The translations under genes and the position numbers were made by a program. From Cryptomeria japonica (Eukaryota; Streptophyta; Pinopsida; Cupressales; Cupressaceae): 64,000 nucleotides of DNA. Of the stretch, positions 24,595 to 35,880 are shown in pieces. The stretch covers positions 613,969,977-614,033,976 of the forward strand of contig NC_081408.1 of NCBI RefSeq assembly GCF_030272615.1, in the 5' to 3' direction. The notes under the pieces are model-generated. The model was not told the DNA's origin. It did not search any database and worked only from the letters and a program-made list of their open reading frames with translations. Position 1 is the stretch's first letter; the number at the start of each line of letters is the position of its first letter.

Positions 24595-25545
24595 TTATAT
24601 GTGGGCTAAGGGTGTGAAAATTGGGAGGAAGCGGGCACAATTGCTATAGATAGATGCTGATGAAGAATTGCCCGTGGCAACGATAAGTGACCTTTTCTCA
24701 TTCACAATCCGCTCTTTCTCTTTCTCATGAGTCCTTGTTGAGAATCGAATATGAAACCTCTTCGTTGCAAATTCACCGCGCATGGGAAGCAACCCATTGG
24801 AGCTGGAAACCCTAAACCCCAGGGAATTCACTCTACTTTTACTCACAAATTTAAATTAAAGAAAATTGCAGCAGTAGATGGTGGTGCCATTGACACAATG
24901 ACTGTTACCATTATTGTTACTACCTCTTACCTCCTGTGCTTCATGTTGTGTACTGTACAAGAGGTTGGTCCTTTCGTTGTAGTCATCAAGATTTTTTTGC
25001 AAGTTCCTTTGCTTTCCTTGCATTCTCTTGCTCACTTTATTTAATGGTATCAACTTTGGAAAAATATGGATCCTCAACCTCCTTAACCTCTCCATTTTTG
25101 CCCCAGTTATGATTCACTATCTTTCTGTCATCAAAATCTTTAGGTCTTGATTTAGTAATAATTTGATCTTGTGTAACAAGAATCCCAAATAGAAGTCCAT
25201 AATTGAACAAGTTACTCCTCCCCTTGGCTGTTTCAGATGTTAAGCTTCAATTCCTTAGACCACATACCCCTAAAACGTCCACATAATAAGATTAAATGGA
25301 TCAATAATGAGTGAAACTTAAAATAAGGACAATTATTAGGGCACAATTGCTGTAGATAAATGCTCGACAATAACTATACAAGAGGTTGGTCCTTTCATTC
25401 TTGTCATCAAGAATTTTTTGCAAGTTCCTTTTCTTTCCTTGCATTCTCTTGTTCACTTTGTTTAACGGTATCCGCTTTGGCAAATTATGGATCCCCAACC
25501 TCCTTAACCTCTCCATTATGTGGTTGGCAATTATAAAGACAAATC
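24595..25545 (-). repeat. duplicated segment with coding-like sequence
   Basis: About 150 bp at 24950-25110 recurs at 25375-25530 in the same orientation. On the minus strand both encode a basic peptide (LNKVSKRMQGKQRNLQKNLD versus LNKVNKRMQGKKRNLQKILD), conserved enough to suggest a captured exon. I do not recognise it. Confidence 0.5.
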
Positions 25546-25740
25546 GCTTCATAGCTTCTAGAGGGGTGAACAATTCTCTGCGACTATAAACTCTTCCAGC
25601 CCTCAAAATAGCCCTTTGTATGGAAGGAACTTTTCTAGGTCCAAGGCCAGCAACAAATTACAGAGGAGAAAACATCCATTCATCTAATGCTGCTAGGTTT
25701 ATGTCAACACCAAATTGGTTGGTTATTGTAACCATTACTT
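25530..25740 (-). pseudogene. SPT6-like fragment: helix-hairpin-helix region
   Basis: The minus strand reads VTITNQFGVDINLAALDEW, MFSPL, a TAA stop (25658-25660), then FVAGLGPRKVPSIQRAIL and RAGRVYSRRELFTP. Eukaryotic SPT6 has a NQVGxDINxA...F.PLQFV.GLGPRKA.SLQR passage at this point. SPT6 is the histone chaperone and elongation factor travelling with RNA polymerase II. The frame leaves SPT6 homology after KRFVFI. The stop replaces the expected Gln, and only one exon's worth is present, so this is a captured, dead fragment. Confidence 0.8.
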
Positions 25741-25794
25741 GTTCGATAATTCTCTGTGATTGTAAACCCTTCCAGCCCTCAAAATAGCCCTTTG

Positions 25795-25940
25795 TATGGA
25801 AGTAACTTTTATACGATTATTTAGGACTCTATGGGCAATTGCTTATATAATTTTCCCCACTGAAAGGGTCTCTTCATTTTCTCCAGTTAGCAGATGAAAT
25901 TCCTCATCCTGGGATGGCTCTTTATATCATAGTAGCAAGA
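25795..25940 (-). pseudogene. SPT6-like fragment: start of S1 region
   Basis: Minus-strand reading DEEFHLLTGENEETLSVGKI followed by a stop and AIAHRVLNNRIKV resembles the EEEFxLLTGETEE.L.EGRIVQA passage where the S1 RNA-binding domain of SPT6 begins. It is joined directly to a second copy of the IQRAILRAG sequence, an order not expected in the native gene. A second copy lies at 27560-27720. Confidence 0.65.
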
Positions 25941-26160
25941 ATCATTTGGGGAAAAAATCGGCAAACCAAAAGTATAAGATTTTTTTAAAAAATCGGAAAA
26001 AAATCAGATTTAAAAAAAAAACATAACAAATTGTAGAAAAAGAGACGAAAACTACCTTTTAAAAAAACTTAAGGGCATTTCCATAGCATAGAGATATAAA
26101 GAGAAACTAAAATAGAGTTTAACCCATGAATTGTAGAAAATTAATTTTTGTTGTTTATAT

Positions 26161-26427
26161 TCATATTGTTGATTCAATCTTTATGTCAGCAAGAGTTTCT
26201 CGCTTTTTATTGGATGTCCATTGTTCCACACTTCTAGCATATTCATCAATATCAAGGGCCTTTAACACATGGGGATATTTTTTGACATGTTCAACTGCCA
26301 TTTCTTGTGTTTCCTCATCCATACCATCTATATCTGGTCTTGCATCTTCACAGTATACATCCTCAGCCATTTTCTTGGCTAGTTCATATGACTCTAGATG
26401 AATTCTAGTATCATCCAATGGATCCAT
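26161..26427 (-). pseudogene. SPT6-like exon, copy 1
   Basis: MDPLDDTRIHLESYELAKKM, then MDEETQEMAVEHVKKYPHVL, KALDIDEYARSVEQ and KKRETLADIK. This is the SPT6 passage LDDTRIHPESYxLA...DIDEYA...KRETxxDIK after the helix-hairpin-helix domain. Sequence beyond DIK diverges with an intron-like AT-rich character and recurs in every copy, so the exon was copied as genomic DNA with flanking intron rather than from mRNA. This copy is open throughout. Confidence 0.85.
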
Positions 26428-26659
26428 AACATGGTTCCCAGAAGTTGCTTGCCCGGAAAAAAATCGGCAAAAAATAAAAAAAAATTCAGATTAAAAAAAC
26501 ATAAAAAATTGAAGAAAAAGAGACAAAAACTAATTTTTAAAAAAACTTAAGGGCATTTCCATAGCATAGAGATATAAAGAGCAACTAAAATAGAGTTTAA
26601 CCCATGAATTGTAGAAAATTAATTTTTGTTGTTTATATTCATATTGCCGATTCAATTTT

Positions 26660-26904
26660 ATGTCAACAAGAGTTTCTCGCTTTTTATTGGATGTCCGTTG
26701 TTCCACACTTTTAGCATATTCATCAATATCAAGGGCCTTTAACACATGGGGATATTTTTTGACATGTTCAACTGCCATTTCTTGTGTTTCCTCATCCATA
26801 TCATCTATATCATGTCTTGCATCTTCACAGTATACATCCTCAACCATTTTCTTGGCTATTTCATATGATCCTGGATGAATTCTAGTATCATCCAATGGAT
26901 CCAT
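26660..26904 (-). pseudogene. SPT6-like exon, copy 2
   Basis: Same exon as 26161-26427 with about a dozen differences (RIHPGSYEIAKKM, DIDDMDEETQEMAVEHV), offset by about 478 bp. The shared left-flank landmark AAGGGCATTTCCATAGC lies at 26549 versus 26071. Open through the exon. Confidence 0.85.
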
Positions 26905-27119
26905 AACATGGTTCCTAGAAGCTGCTTGCTCGGAAAAAAATCGATGAAAAATCGGAAAAAAATCAGATTTAAAAAAAACATAACAAATTGTAGAAAAAGA
27001 GAAAAAAACTATTATTTAAAAAAACTTAAGGGCATTTCCATAGCATAGAGATATATAAAGAGCAACTGAAATAGAGTTTAACCCATGAATTGTAGAAAAT
27101 TAATTTTTGTTGTTTATAT

Positions 27120-27390
27120 TCATATTGCCAATTCAATCTTTATGTCAACAAGAGTTTCCCACTTTTGATTGGATGCCCGTTGTTCCACACTTCTAGCATA
27201 TTCATCAATATCAAGGGCCTTTAACACATGGGGATATTTTTTGACATGTTCAACTACCATTTCTTGTGTTTCCTCATCCATATCATCTATATCATGTCTT
27301 GCATCTACACAGTTTCATCCTCAACCATTTTCTTGGCTAGTTCATATGACTCTAGATGAATTCTAGTATCATCCAATGGATCCATAACAT
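27120..27390 (-). pseudogene. SPT6-like exon, copy 3 (frameshifted)
   Basis: Third tandem copy, offset by about 479 bp from copy 2 (landmark at 27028). A deletion near 27310-27316 removes several bases of the GTATACATCC stretch found in the other copies and breaks the frame. The rest still reads as the DIDEYA...VEHVKKYPHVL passage. Confidence 0.8.
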
Positions 27391-27559
27391 GGTTCCCAGA
27401 AGCTGCTTGCTCGAAAAAAATCAGCAAAAAATCAGAAAAAATCAGATTTAGAAAAACATAACAAATTGTAGAAAAAGAGATAAAAACTATTTAAAAAAAA
27501 AACTATTTTATACCATAGAGATATAAAGAGAAACTAAAATAGAGTTTAACCCATGAATT

Positions 27560-27720
27560 GCAGAAAATTAATGATTTTTGCAGCTTTTATACGATTATTT
27601 AGGACTCTACGGGCAGTTGCTTGTACAATTTTCCCCACTGAAAGGGTCTCTTCATTTTCTCTAGTTAGTAGATAAAATTCTTCATCTTGGGATGGCTCTT
27701 TATATCATAGTAGCAAAAAT
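27560..27720 (-). pseudogene. SPT6-like fragment: S1 region, second copy
   Basis: Closely matches 25795-25940 in the same orientation. The pair S1 piece plus exon copy (27560-28190) repeats the arrangement at 25795-26427, so a larger unit was duplicated after or during multiplication of the exon. Confidence 0.65.
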
Positions 27721-27939
27721 CGTTTGGGGAAAAAATTGACAAACGAAAAGTATATGATTTTTTGAAAATATCGAGAAAAAATTAAAAAAAATCAGATTTA
27801 AAAAAAACATAACAAATTGTAGAAAAAGAGACAAAAACTATTTAAAAAAAAACTTAAGGGCATTTCCATAGCATAGAGGTGTAAAGAGCAACTAAAATAG
27901 AGTTTAACCCATGAATTGTAAAAAATTAATTTTTGTTGT

Positions 27940-28190
27940 TTATATTCTAATTGTCGATTCAATCTTTATGTCAACAAGAGTTTCCCGCTTTTTATTCGAT
28001 ATCTGTTGTTCCACACTTCTAGCATATTCATCAATATCAAGGGTCTTTAACACATGGGGATATGTTTTGACATGTTCAACTGCCATTTCTTGTGTTTCCT
28101 CATCCATATCATCTATATCCCGTCCTGCATCTTCACAGTATACATCCTCAACCATTTTCTTGGCTAGTTCATATGACAGAAGGTGAAACG
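27940..28190 (-). pseudogene. SPT6-like exon, copy 4
   Basis: Fourth copy, landmark at 27856. Reads MVEDVYCEDAGRDIDDMDEE, TQEMAVEHVKTYPHVLKTLD and IDEYARSVEQ. The 5' part of the exon (LDDTRIH) is lost: the homology stops near SYELAKKM, at the sequence ACAGAAGGTG (about 28178). Confidence 0.8.
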
Positions 28191-28199
28191 AGTCCTAAT

Positions 28200-28925
28200 G
28201 GATATTGGTTCTATCATGCATAATAGTTTTGAGTTGGAGGCTTGAAATATGAATAATTTATCTCATTTTATTTGTTAGTTGCATATTTTGTTATGGGTAA
28301 ATAGAAATCTAGGTATTGTATAGAACTTTAAAAGAAAGTAGAATCTAATCAAACACTATATTTCATTTGATGTTATCAATAATTTTGACTAGTTTTCTTC
28401 ATAATGTGTATCTTGTATAGTTTATCTTAATATTGTCTTTCTTGTATCCTGTAGTAGTTTTGGAAGAATTATCATAACTTTCATTTGAACCGTTGGATCT
28501 TTCTATAAATTGGAGGATAAGTTTTTAACAATGATATCAAGAGACTGACCAGAGCGATTGGCTTTTTTACAAGGTAAGAACAACCTTTGTCATGTTTGTC
28601 TTCCTCAAAGTATGGTTGGTGTCTATTAAGTTGTTGTCTTGTAAGGGTGTTTTGAAGATTGAGAAGAGACTTTTGATGGGTATTAATCCCATTGTTGTCA
28701 AGTATGCTTGATTGGAATTAAATGTTTCCAATGTTTATGTGCATTAGAGGGAAAATGATTCTTGAGATTGTCACTTTAATTAAATAATTACTGAAAACTT
28801 TGAATTACTTGCTTGTAAATGAATGCTTTAAATAAAAGGTCACTTTATTATAAGTATGATTTATTAATTGAGATTACTTTGGAAACACCTGATTAAATTA
28901 TCTTCAAACAATAGTATAATAGTAA
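28200..28925. other. no gene seen
   Basis: AT-rich sequence without a convincing frame or element end. Confidence 0.5.
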
Positions 28926-28929
28926 TACT

Positions 28930-29258
28930 TAATTATTCATTGCCACCGATTACCAATAACAAAGGGGTGGCAGTCAAAACAAAGTTGAAATGCCCTTGAG
29001 GGGAGACGTGACCCCACATAAGCCACGTCTCTCCCAACAAACACAACCTTTGCCCGAATATAAAGCACGGGTTCTACAAGGAGGAAAGGCACAAAGGATT
29101 TTAAGGAAGAATATCACAGGTGAAAGATCACACACAGAGTGATATCCTGTTCAAACTTCTAGGTATGCACACTAATAACCATTCATTGCTGACTGTAAGT
29201 TAAGCAGAAAGATAATCCTGTAATCGTTCTTTAATATTATTCAAGATATGAACATATA

Positions 29259-29310
<52 letters not shown>

Positions 29311-29918
29311 ATTTTATGACTATGTACACGAGAAAAAAATCAGCAATCCATTATGAAGAGTATAAGTAAGCAATATTAACCAGATTTACAGTGATACAAA
29401 TCCATCAAATATAAATAAATAAATGCATGACTACCAATTAATCTAATACTGAAATTAATCAATAATATAAATCAGAGATTCATAAATAAATATATAACAA
29501 GATGAATAAATAATCGATAATTCCCATGACACAAACATAATGCCTTTAAGCTGTCTTAAACCATAATAACCTTTGTATAATTCTCTATTCCCCAAGGGAG
29601 ATGGGTGTTGCTAGGGAAGGGAAGAGTAAAACTATCCAATAGAAATCCCCGAGGGTGGAAGAATCCTCCAGAAATCTAGGCTACATGCCCCAAGGGTGAA
29701 TGGACTCAGCTTGGTAATTTGGGATACATTAAAGAGGCAGTGTCAAGCGCTCTAGGAAGCAAGCCCTCTTCTGGGAAAAGGATCAGATTGGTTCAAGTTT
29801 GGGCCTAGTTTTAAGAATTTATGTTACATGGAATTAGTTAGTTATACTTAATCAATAATGTAAGGCAGTAACATAGATGTTGCTTTTGATAATTTACAAT
29901 GTATGACTAGGGGACATT
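28930..29918 (+). repeat. LTR-like segment
   Basis: Ends in GGGGACATTACA, the same end as the LTR at 52999-54943. A promoter-like passage CCCGAATATAAAGCACGGG (about 29054) is followed by leader-like sequence. The expected TGTxATGTCCCC start was not found upstream, so the piece is truncated or older than it looks. Confidence 0.4.
29261..29306. repeat. (AT)n microsatellite
   Basis: More than 20 uninterrupted AT dinucleotides. Confidence 0.95.
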
Positions 29919-30447
29919 ACATGTTCTTAAAACAAGATTATCACGTTAAAGGCATCTATATGAGTTTTAATCAAAATATAATATGCAATTAGTCTTATTG
30001 AATTTAACTTTACTCTGAAAGACCAATAAGACAATTTGAAGCTTGCCAACCAATCCTTCAAACTGAAAATTAATCTCAATCACAATAACATTAGATAACA
30101 CATTGAAGCAATCTAATTGAATAGATATATCATAGGGAAGTAATCAATCAATTGAAAAAGTAGATACCATCAAAGATGAAGAACACTTAATCTTTATATT
30201 GAAAATAGATAATAAAACCAGTTGATTTCAATAAATATTGCCATCCACCAACTTGATACTGTCTTTCTTAAAAAAACAAACTGCATAAGTACCACATAAA
30301 AGATTGTCTTGACAGAGTAAAAAATATAGATGAGGATTCAGTTCCACAATGAAAGGGCATACCCTTTCATTTGTAATTAAACTTAACTAAGACTAACTAA
30401 AGACTAACTACCTAAAAACTGATATTTCCTTAAGACCTTTTTAAAAA
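29919..30447. other. spacer with short palindrome at 30349-30370
   Basis: No gene. ATGAAAGGG and CCCTTTCAT face each other over a 4-base loop, which could be the terminus of an LTR or MITE, or a terminator-like hairpin by chance. Confidence 0.4.
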
Positions 30448-33412
30448 TTAAGTTCGATCTCCCAGCATCTTGCCGCATTTCTGAATGTGCTCTGGGTATT
30501 TTTCTGACTTGAATGTATCTGCATCATGAATTATGTCCCTAACGATGATCTCCAATGTGACCAAATTATCCATCTGTTCTATAGTCTCTTTTAATTCAAT
30601 TCCATCAGTCTGGGCAATATCAAGGGTAGCATTGACAAGACTCTGGCATTCTGAGATCCATTTATCCTTATCTTTAATCTCACCTTTTTGATCAACCAAT
30701 TTTGGGAAACCATGGTGAGTTATGTGCTTGCACTCATCATACTCAATCTGTAACTGTTCATCAAATTTATTGTGTCTTGCCAACAACTTCTTTATCTTTT
30801 CAATCTCCCCGGTTTCTGTTTTGGCTACTGTTCTATCATGCAGTCTAGTCCCTAATTTGTTTTGAATTCTGTTGTGTGAGACTGCATTATCCATGTTCTT
30901 ATGAAAAACTATCCAGAACTCTTTGAGAAAGCCTTGCAAAGTCTCAAATCTTTTGGTTAACAATATAGAGGTAGTATCTGTCCTCACACTTTGTATCTAT
31001 TTAAGCATCTTCTTGTTTTCTTTTTGTAATTCCTCACACTTTTTCTTCCATTGTGAGTTATCAAGAGAAAGAACCATTGGCACTGGTTGCCCACTTCTTT
31101 TCAACATTTCTTCATACAATCCTTTATATTGGTTTCTTTCTCTTTCTGTCCTGACCATTTGTGCCTTGTTAAACTTTGAGATATCTACTCCAATATCTGC
31201 AGAAACGATGGGATCAATCTCCCCAACTTTAAGCTTCATCATATGGCAAAAGGCCTTATCAACATCAATAATCTTAGGTCTTTTATTAGGAGGATATAAA
31301 GCCCATAACAATAAGGCTTCCTGATCTTAATCGAACCTTGACCCAATAAACACATCATTTACACCCTGTATATCTAATTTAAACTCCTTATTCTCTAAAT
31401 GTAATAAACTATCAAAAATAAATGAAGCACTAAGATCCCATCCAAGAAATAAGATAACTCTAGCATCTATAAGCAGTTGTTTCCCCTTTTGAGGAGTCAT
31501 TGTGGCCAATTCAACATTGATTTGTTCTTTTAACTTCCTCAACATTTCAACTTCATTTTCTCGTGTAATGTTGGGAATAGAATCTCTCAACTTCTTTCCT
31601 TTGAAATTGTACAAAAATGATTTAAATTCTTTTGATTGTATAAAGACATCATTTGCAACAAAGGTAGAATATTTCTCCAACCTGGAATCAACATGAACCT
31701 CCAATTTTGTCACAATTTTCTCTTGCACATTGGGCTCTTCTTCCCTTTCTGGTACTTGATACCTAGAGATGACTACATTTTCATCCGATTCACTTTTCGC
31801 TTCCTCCTCCTTAGTTTCCATTTCCTTCAATCTTTGTCTCTTTTCTTCCAATTCTCTATTCAGTCTATCAATTACCTCTTGGGATTCTACATCCTCCATA
31901 TTCCTAAACATATCTTCAGCCTCCAGACGTGAGTGCAAATAATCTCCCAAGTTTTTCTTTTTCTTGCAAGAATGAATATAACCTTCAGGATCATAATTCT
32001 TCTTGGCATAGTGCTCAAATAAGTTGTATTCTTCCATCAGTTTCTATCAATTATATCATAAGCTTTAGTAGACACTATTGTAAAATCACCAAAACTTAGT
32101 GTTCTAGGCATGAAGGCTTGTTTGCGCTGATCCACAAAATATTTAGCATTTGACACACTCAACTGCCTTACAATCTCTAAGTAGGATATTCTATCTGGAA
32201 CTAATTTAGACAACATATAAAGGCTTCCCTCAAATCCACATATTCTAAAACATGTGAAATCTTTGTTTACAAACTAGTCTCCCAGTTATGGTCAACAATT
32301 CACCTTTCATCACAATCCTTAGGCCTTAAAAATCTCTTAATTCCTTCAAAGATAGATCCTTCACATGGAACCCCATATATCCTGTATAGTAGTTTCACTA
32401 TAAGTTCTTCAAACTTAATATAATTGGATCTCATATACTGAGAATCCCAAAGAGATGTCCATAATTGCATGGGTTGTTCTTCACCTTCCTTGTTCATTGT
32501 ATTCAATTTTAAATCTTCTGGCCACAAACCCTTCACATGTCCATAGAACAAAGCCAAATGCATTAACAATGAATAAAATTTGAAGGTAGGGTTCCTATTA
32601 TCTTTAAGGTTTAGAAAACCTTCATGTAACTTCTCTACTAGATATGCAGCATGGTCAAAAGGCCAGGGTTCATACATTTGTATGTCAGAAGCTAAAACCA
32701 ATGGCCCGGTACTCACCAAATCAGGCAACTTGACTCCTCCTACTTGCCTACATGACATGTATGTATACTGCAAGTAGTGTCTAAATAAATAAATTATAAA
32801 TGGTGGCCCATCTTCCTCAGTCAATTTCCCTAGTTGCCTTTTATGAATAGCAATTTTCCAACCAGTGTATGTAGTGTCCATCCTAAGATATTCTTCCTCT
32901 AACTCCCCAAAGGATAAGGGTTTGTCAGGGTTGGGATCTAAATTAAAAACTTCATTTACAGTACCCACAAAAAACCTAATGAATTCATCACCATTTGGGA
33001 ATTGAATGCATCTCTTCACAAAATTGTAATTTCTAACCAGAACCTCTAGCAACCTTATGTTCACAAAGACATTTGGGACAAATAACTTACCCAAATTCGT
33101 TATTCAAGGATTACAAAGCGAAATTTCCTTGTTTCTTCTTAGATAATGGAATAGGAACAATTCGTGTCCCCTCACCTTAGTCCAGACATCCTCGACCTCT
33201 TTGTATCTATCTTCCAACTGGCCCCTTCCAGACAAGTGTTGCTTCGAACTTCTGCACTTCGGGTCGGGTGCTTGCATTTGCTGAATCATGTCTTGATTCA
33301 GTCTTCTAACAGGAGGCACATCCTCTGTCTTAGTCTTCTTTGCCTTAGATTCTAAGCTCTTTGCTACCCTTTTCTTTCTAGTTGAACTTGAAGCGTCCAT
33401 CTCCATAATCAC
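30448..33412 (-). pseudogene. unrecognised decayed polyprotein, about 990 codons
   Basis: Five collinear minus-strand blocks form one protein-like reading. A short basic N-terminus (STRKKRVAKS) leads, through one TGA at 33104-33106 and in the same frame, to a globular domain (33094-32300) with FVPNVFVNIRLLEVLVRNYN, TVNEVFNL, YTGWKIAIHKR and FKFYSLLMHLALFYGHVKGLW. A decayed link (SYLEIVRQLSVSNAKYF) precedes a Lys/Glu coiled coil (32037-31327: LNRELEEKRQRLKEMET) and two more helical blocks ending at 30448. The gene has no RT, integrase or zinc-knuckle motif. It resembles repeat-encoded, gag-like proteins of large plant genomes in style, but I cannot name the family. A captured host gene is the alternative. 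Confidence 0.55.
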
Positions 33413-33599
33413 AATTCTTCACTCTAGTTTTCGGAAACTCAATGTATTCTCTCTATGAATTATCTTTCACTTGTGTGACACTCAGATTAGGCAATTTTAG
33501 TTTATATGCCCAATGCATCTACATATATATTTGCATTGATGAGTTTCTCATAAAATTGCCTCGTGTGAACCATAGATGTACCTACTACAAGCATTAAAT

Positions 33600-34150
33600 A
33601 AGAAATCACTATTTCGGTTTTGAATTCAGACATGGCAACGGATTGACGACATGTGTCTCTCCGATGTATACTTCCTTTTGGCGCCACTTGCAGAACCCTT
33701 CTTTTATTTTGGTACTTTACTCTCCTTTATCGGGATATCCTTAGCTGATAACTTATCTTCTGTTGTATCGGTGTAAGTCAACCCGATACTCCCATTGGGT
33801 GTCGGGTTAGATCCTTAGATGTCATAGTGATGAGCATTGTTTCCTCGATGACTTTCTCCTTTGGCGTAGCTCTTCCTGTTGTATTCGGTTCCATTGTCAT
33901 AGGTCTTCTCGATGACATCCTCATTCCACTTAATCGAGCAAATATTCCATCAGGTATAGGGATAGCTTGCAATGTATTGCAATGATAGGCAAATCTTTCC
34001 CGATGAAGTATATTCCATTGGTACATGCTTTACCGATTTCTTTTTCGGGCATTGGGGTAACTCAAAATAACACATCCTGATCCCTTTGGTTATGTCGATG
34101 GCCTTCCATCCATGCCAACCTCTGATCATCCCACCTCCTGGCATTACTAA
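33600..34150. repeat. CACTA-type subterminal motif region
   Basis: Dense in CGATG, ATCGGG and TCGATGAC motifs, like 24007-24600, and sharing a passage with it. Probably the inner side of the right end of the element starting at 24007. Confidence 0.45.
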
Positions 34151-34605
34151 TCATCTGCTGGTGAGCCATCACTCCATTCCCTCTTATCTCTTTCATGAGT
34201 GCATCTAAGGTGTTGACAAAGGGAGTTCTCTCTTCCCTTAACCTTCCCCATGTCTATCCATGGGAGAGCTCATAGATAAAAATCTTGGTATGTCCATCCT
34301 CGAGAATTCTGTGAAATTTTTCTTTGTTGAGTTTGATAACCATTGTGACCTACGAGAAGACAATATGGAATGTGTGTCTGCGAAAAGACTTAGTAAGGGC
34401 CCTTTCTATCCCTTGATACTTCTCTAAATTTCTAATCCTCCAAATGTACCAAAGAATTTTAGATGAAAGCAAATTTCATAACTGATTAGTGTCTTTTATA
34501 AGTCCTTTAATAAAACTAGATACAACATCAAGTATGCTAATATGCCAAGGAATAATAAACCCAAACAACTTCCAAACCTCCTTAGCTACAGAGTAGTCAA
34601 AGAAA
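34151..34605 (-). pseudogene. LINE ORF2 piece, downstream of the CACTA insertion
   Basis: Minus strand from 34605 reads FFDYSVAKEVWKLFGFIIP, then a stop, LLSSKILWYIWRIRNLEKYQ and later IKLNKEKF. It continues the zinc-binding domain interrupted at 43734 and leads into the W.IW..RN passage before RNase H. RNase H itself is not seen. Confidence 0.7.
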
Positions 34606-34889
34606 CACTAATACATTTGGCCTAAAATTCCAACGAAGGTTTCCGATGGAGAAGGTATATTGTGATCAAATTTGATTTTTTTTTTGAAAAAATGCCCGAT
34701 TTCATTGGAATTCTGACAATAATGCAACATTTGGTTTCGACGGAGAAGGAATTGGCAATGACATTTGGGTTTTTTTAGAAAAAGTGCCTGTGTTCGTCAA
34801 AATTCTGACGACCGCGTGCATTACTTAAAAAAAAGAAGAAAAGACCAAGTCATTTCATAAATCCCGCCTCTTCGTCCCGCCTCTGTAGT

Positions 34890-35880
34890 GAACCTGTGGG
34901 TTTAATCATTGGTATCCTAGCTATCTACTACTAGTGCTCCAGCCGCGGAATGAAGTGGTGCTACAAGAGCAACTATACCAGGATACCAGGCGATGGGAAA
35001 CTTTCCAGCTTCATGGTAGGAATTTTGTTATGTTTTTTTGTTTGCTGTCTGTTTAGGGGCATTTTCAATTCTGGGCATTATTTAATGTAATAAGGGCATG
35101 TTTTGGGCCCATTTGTAAGCCGTTTGGCATTTTGTTAGGGGTGTATGGGTTTAGCATTTAAATAGTAGTTAAAAGCCTTTTTCAGACTAAATCCTTGTTT
35201 ATAAGTGTATAATGTTTAAACCAACATTAGAAAACTGTTTATGGGTCTGGTGTTTGCAGAACAGTTAAGTAACTATTTGTTTTTTGCTTCTTATTCCCTC
35301 CAAATCGATTGGGGATGTGGGTTGTAGGAATTGAAGAGTTGAGTAAATATGCCTCCTACTCGTGTGTCTACCATGTGAAGTGGCCTGAACGTGGTGGAGT
35401 GCGGGCAGGAAGAATGTACATTATCATTCTCATGGTCATTTGCAGGAATGGGCTGCGGGTAGAAGAAGCATGCATGTGGTAGGGCAACATCTCTATGTGC
35501 TTTCTGTGAGAGTGCGTATGAATGGGAGTTGTGTGGGAATGAGTTCGGGATTGGAGATTGAAGTTTGATAGATTGCAGAGTTGTTGTGTCAGTCTAAAGT
35601 TTCTGCTCAACAACACCATGTCATCGTAGTAGGTTCCCCTGTTCATTTTCCCTCACATCTCATTGTGTGTTTCAGTCCTCTTGAAGCCTCCCCATCAAGT
35701 GGTTCCTCCCATGCCGATTCCAGTGAAAGAATCCGGATCGATTACGTGCTCAAGAAGTTGCGAGTGGGGGTCGAGTAAGTCGAGAAGTTATTGTTGGGCC
35801 ATCCCTCAATGAACACGAAGGAGGGAGGTGGACATAGGTTCCTTGTGGGTTTAATCGCTGCAGGATGTAGGAATGGTTTA
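34890..35880 (+). other. possible captured gene piece, unrecognised
   Basis: This stretch is more GC-rich than its surroundings and has exon-like readings (MKWCYKSNYTRIPGDGKL near 34950; FPSHLIVCFSPLEASPSS and IRIDYVLKKLRVGVE near 35650-35776) separated by intron-like T-rich sequence. Gene capture would fit, given the DRM pieces further on, but I recognise no family. Confidence 0.35.

Larger units (their letters stand above)
24007..34150. mobile_element. probable second CACTA element (right end not found)
   Basis: CACTAATACTTTTGG at 24007 abuts the LINE tail and is followed by 600 bp rich in the CCGA/CGACGAA/ATCGG motifs typical of CACTA subterminal regions. A similar motif-rich region lies at 33600-34150, and the two share a passage, CATTGGGATAGCTTAAAAT versus CATTGGGGTAACTCAAAAT. 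No TAGTG end with a 3-bp duplication was found near 34150, so the right edge is approximate and the pairing of the two regions is inference. Between them lie SPT6-like fragments, an LTR-like piece and an unknown polyprotein. No transposase is visible. Confidence 0.4.

Noticed and set aside
34140-34165. ATTACTAAT near 34150 as the right end of the 24007 CACTA element
   Set aside because: It lacks TAGTG, does not mirror the left terminus and has no matching CAA duplication; kept only as an approximate edge.
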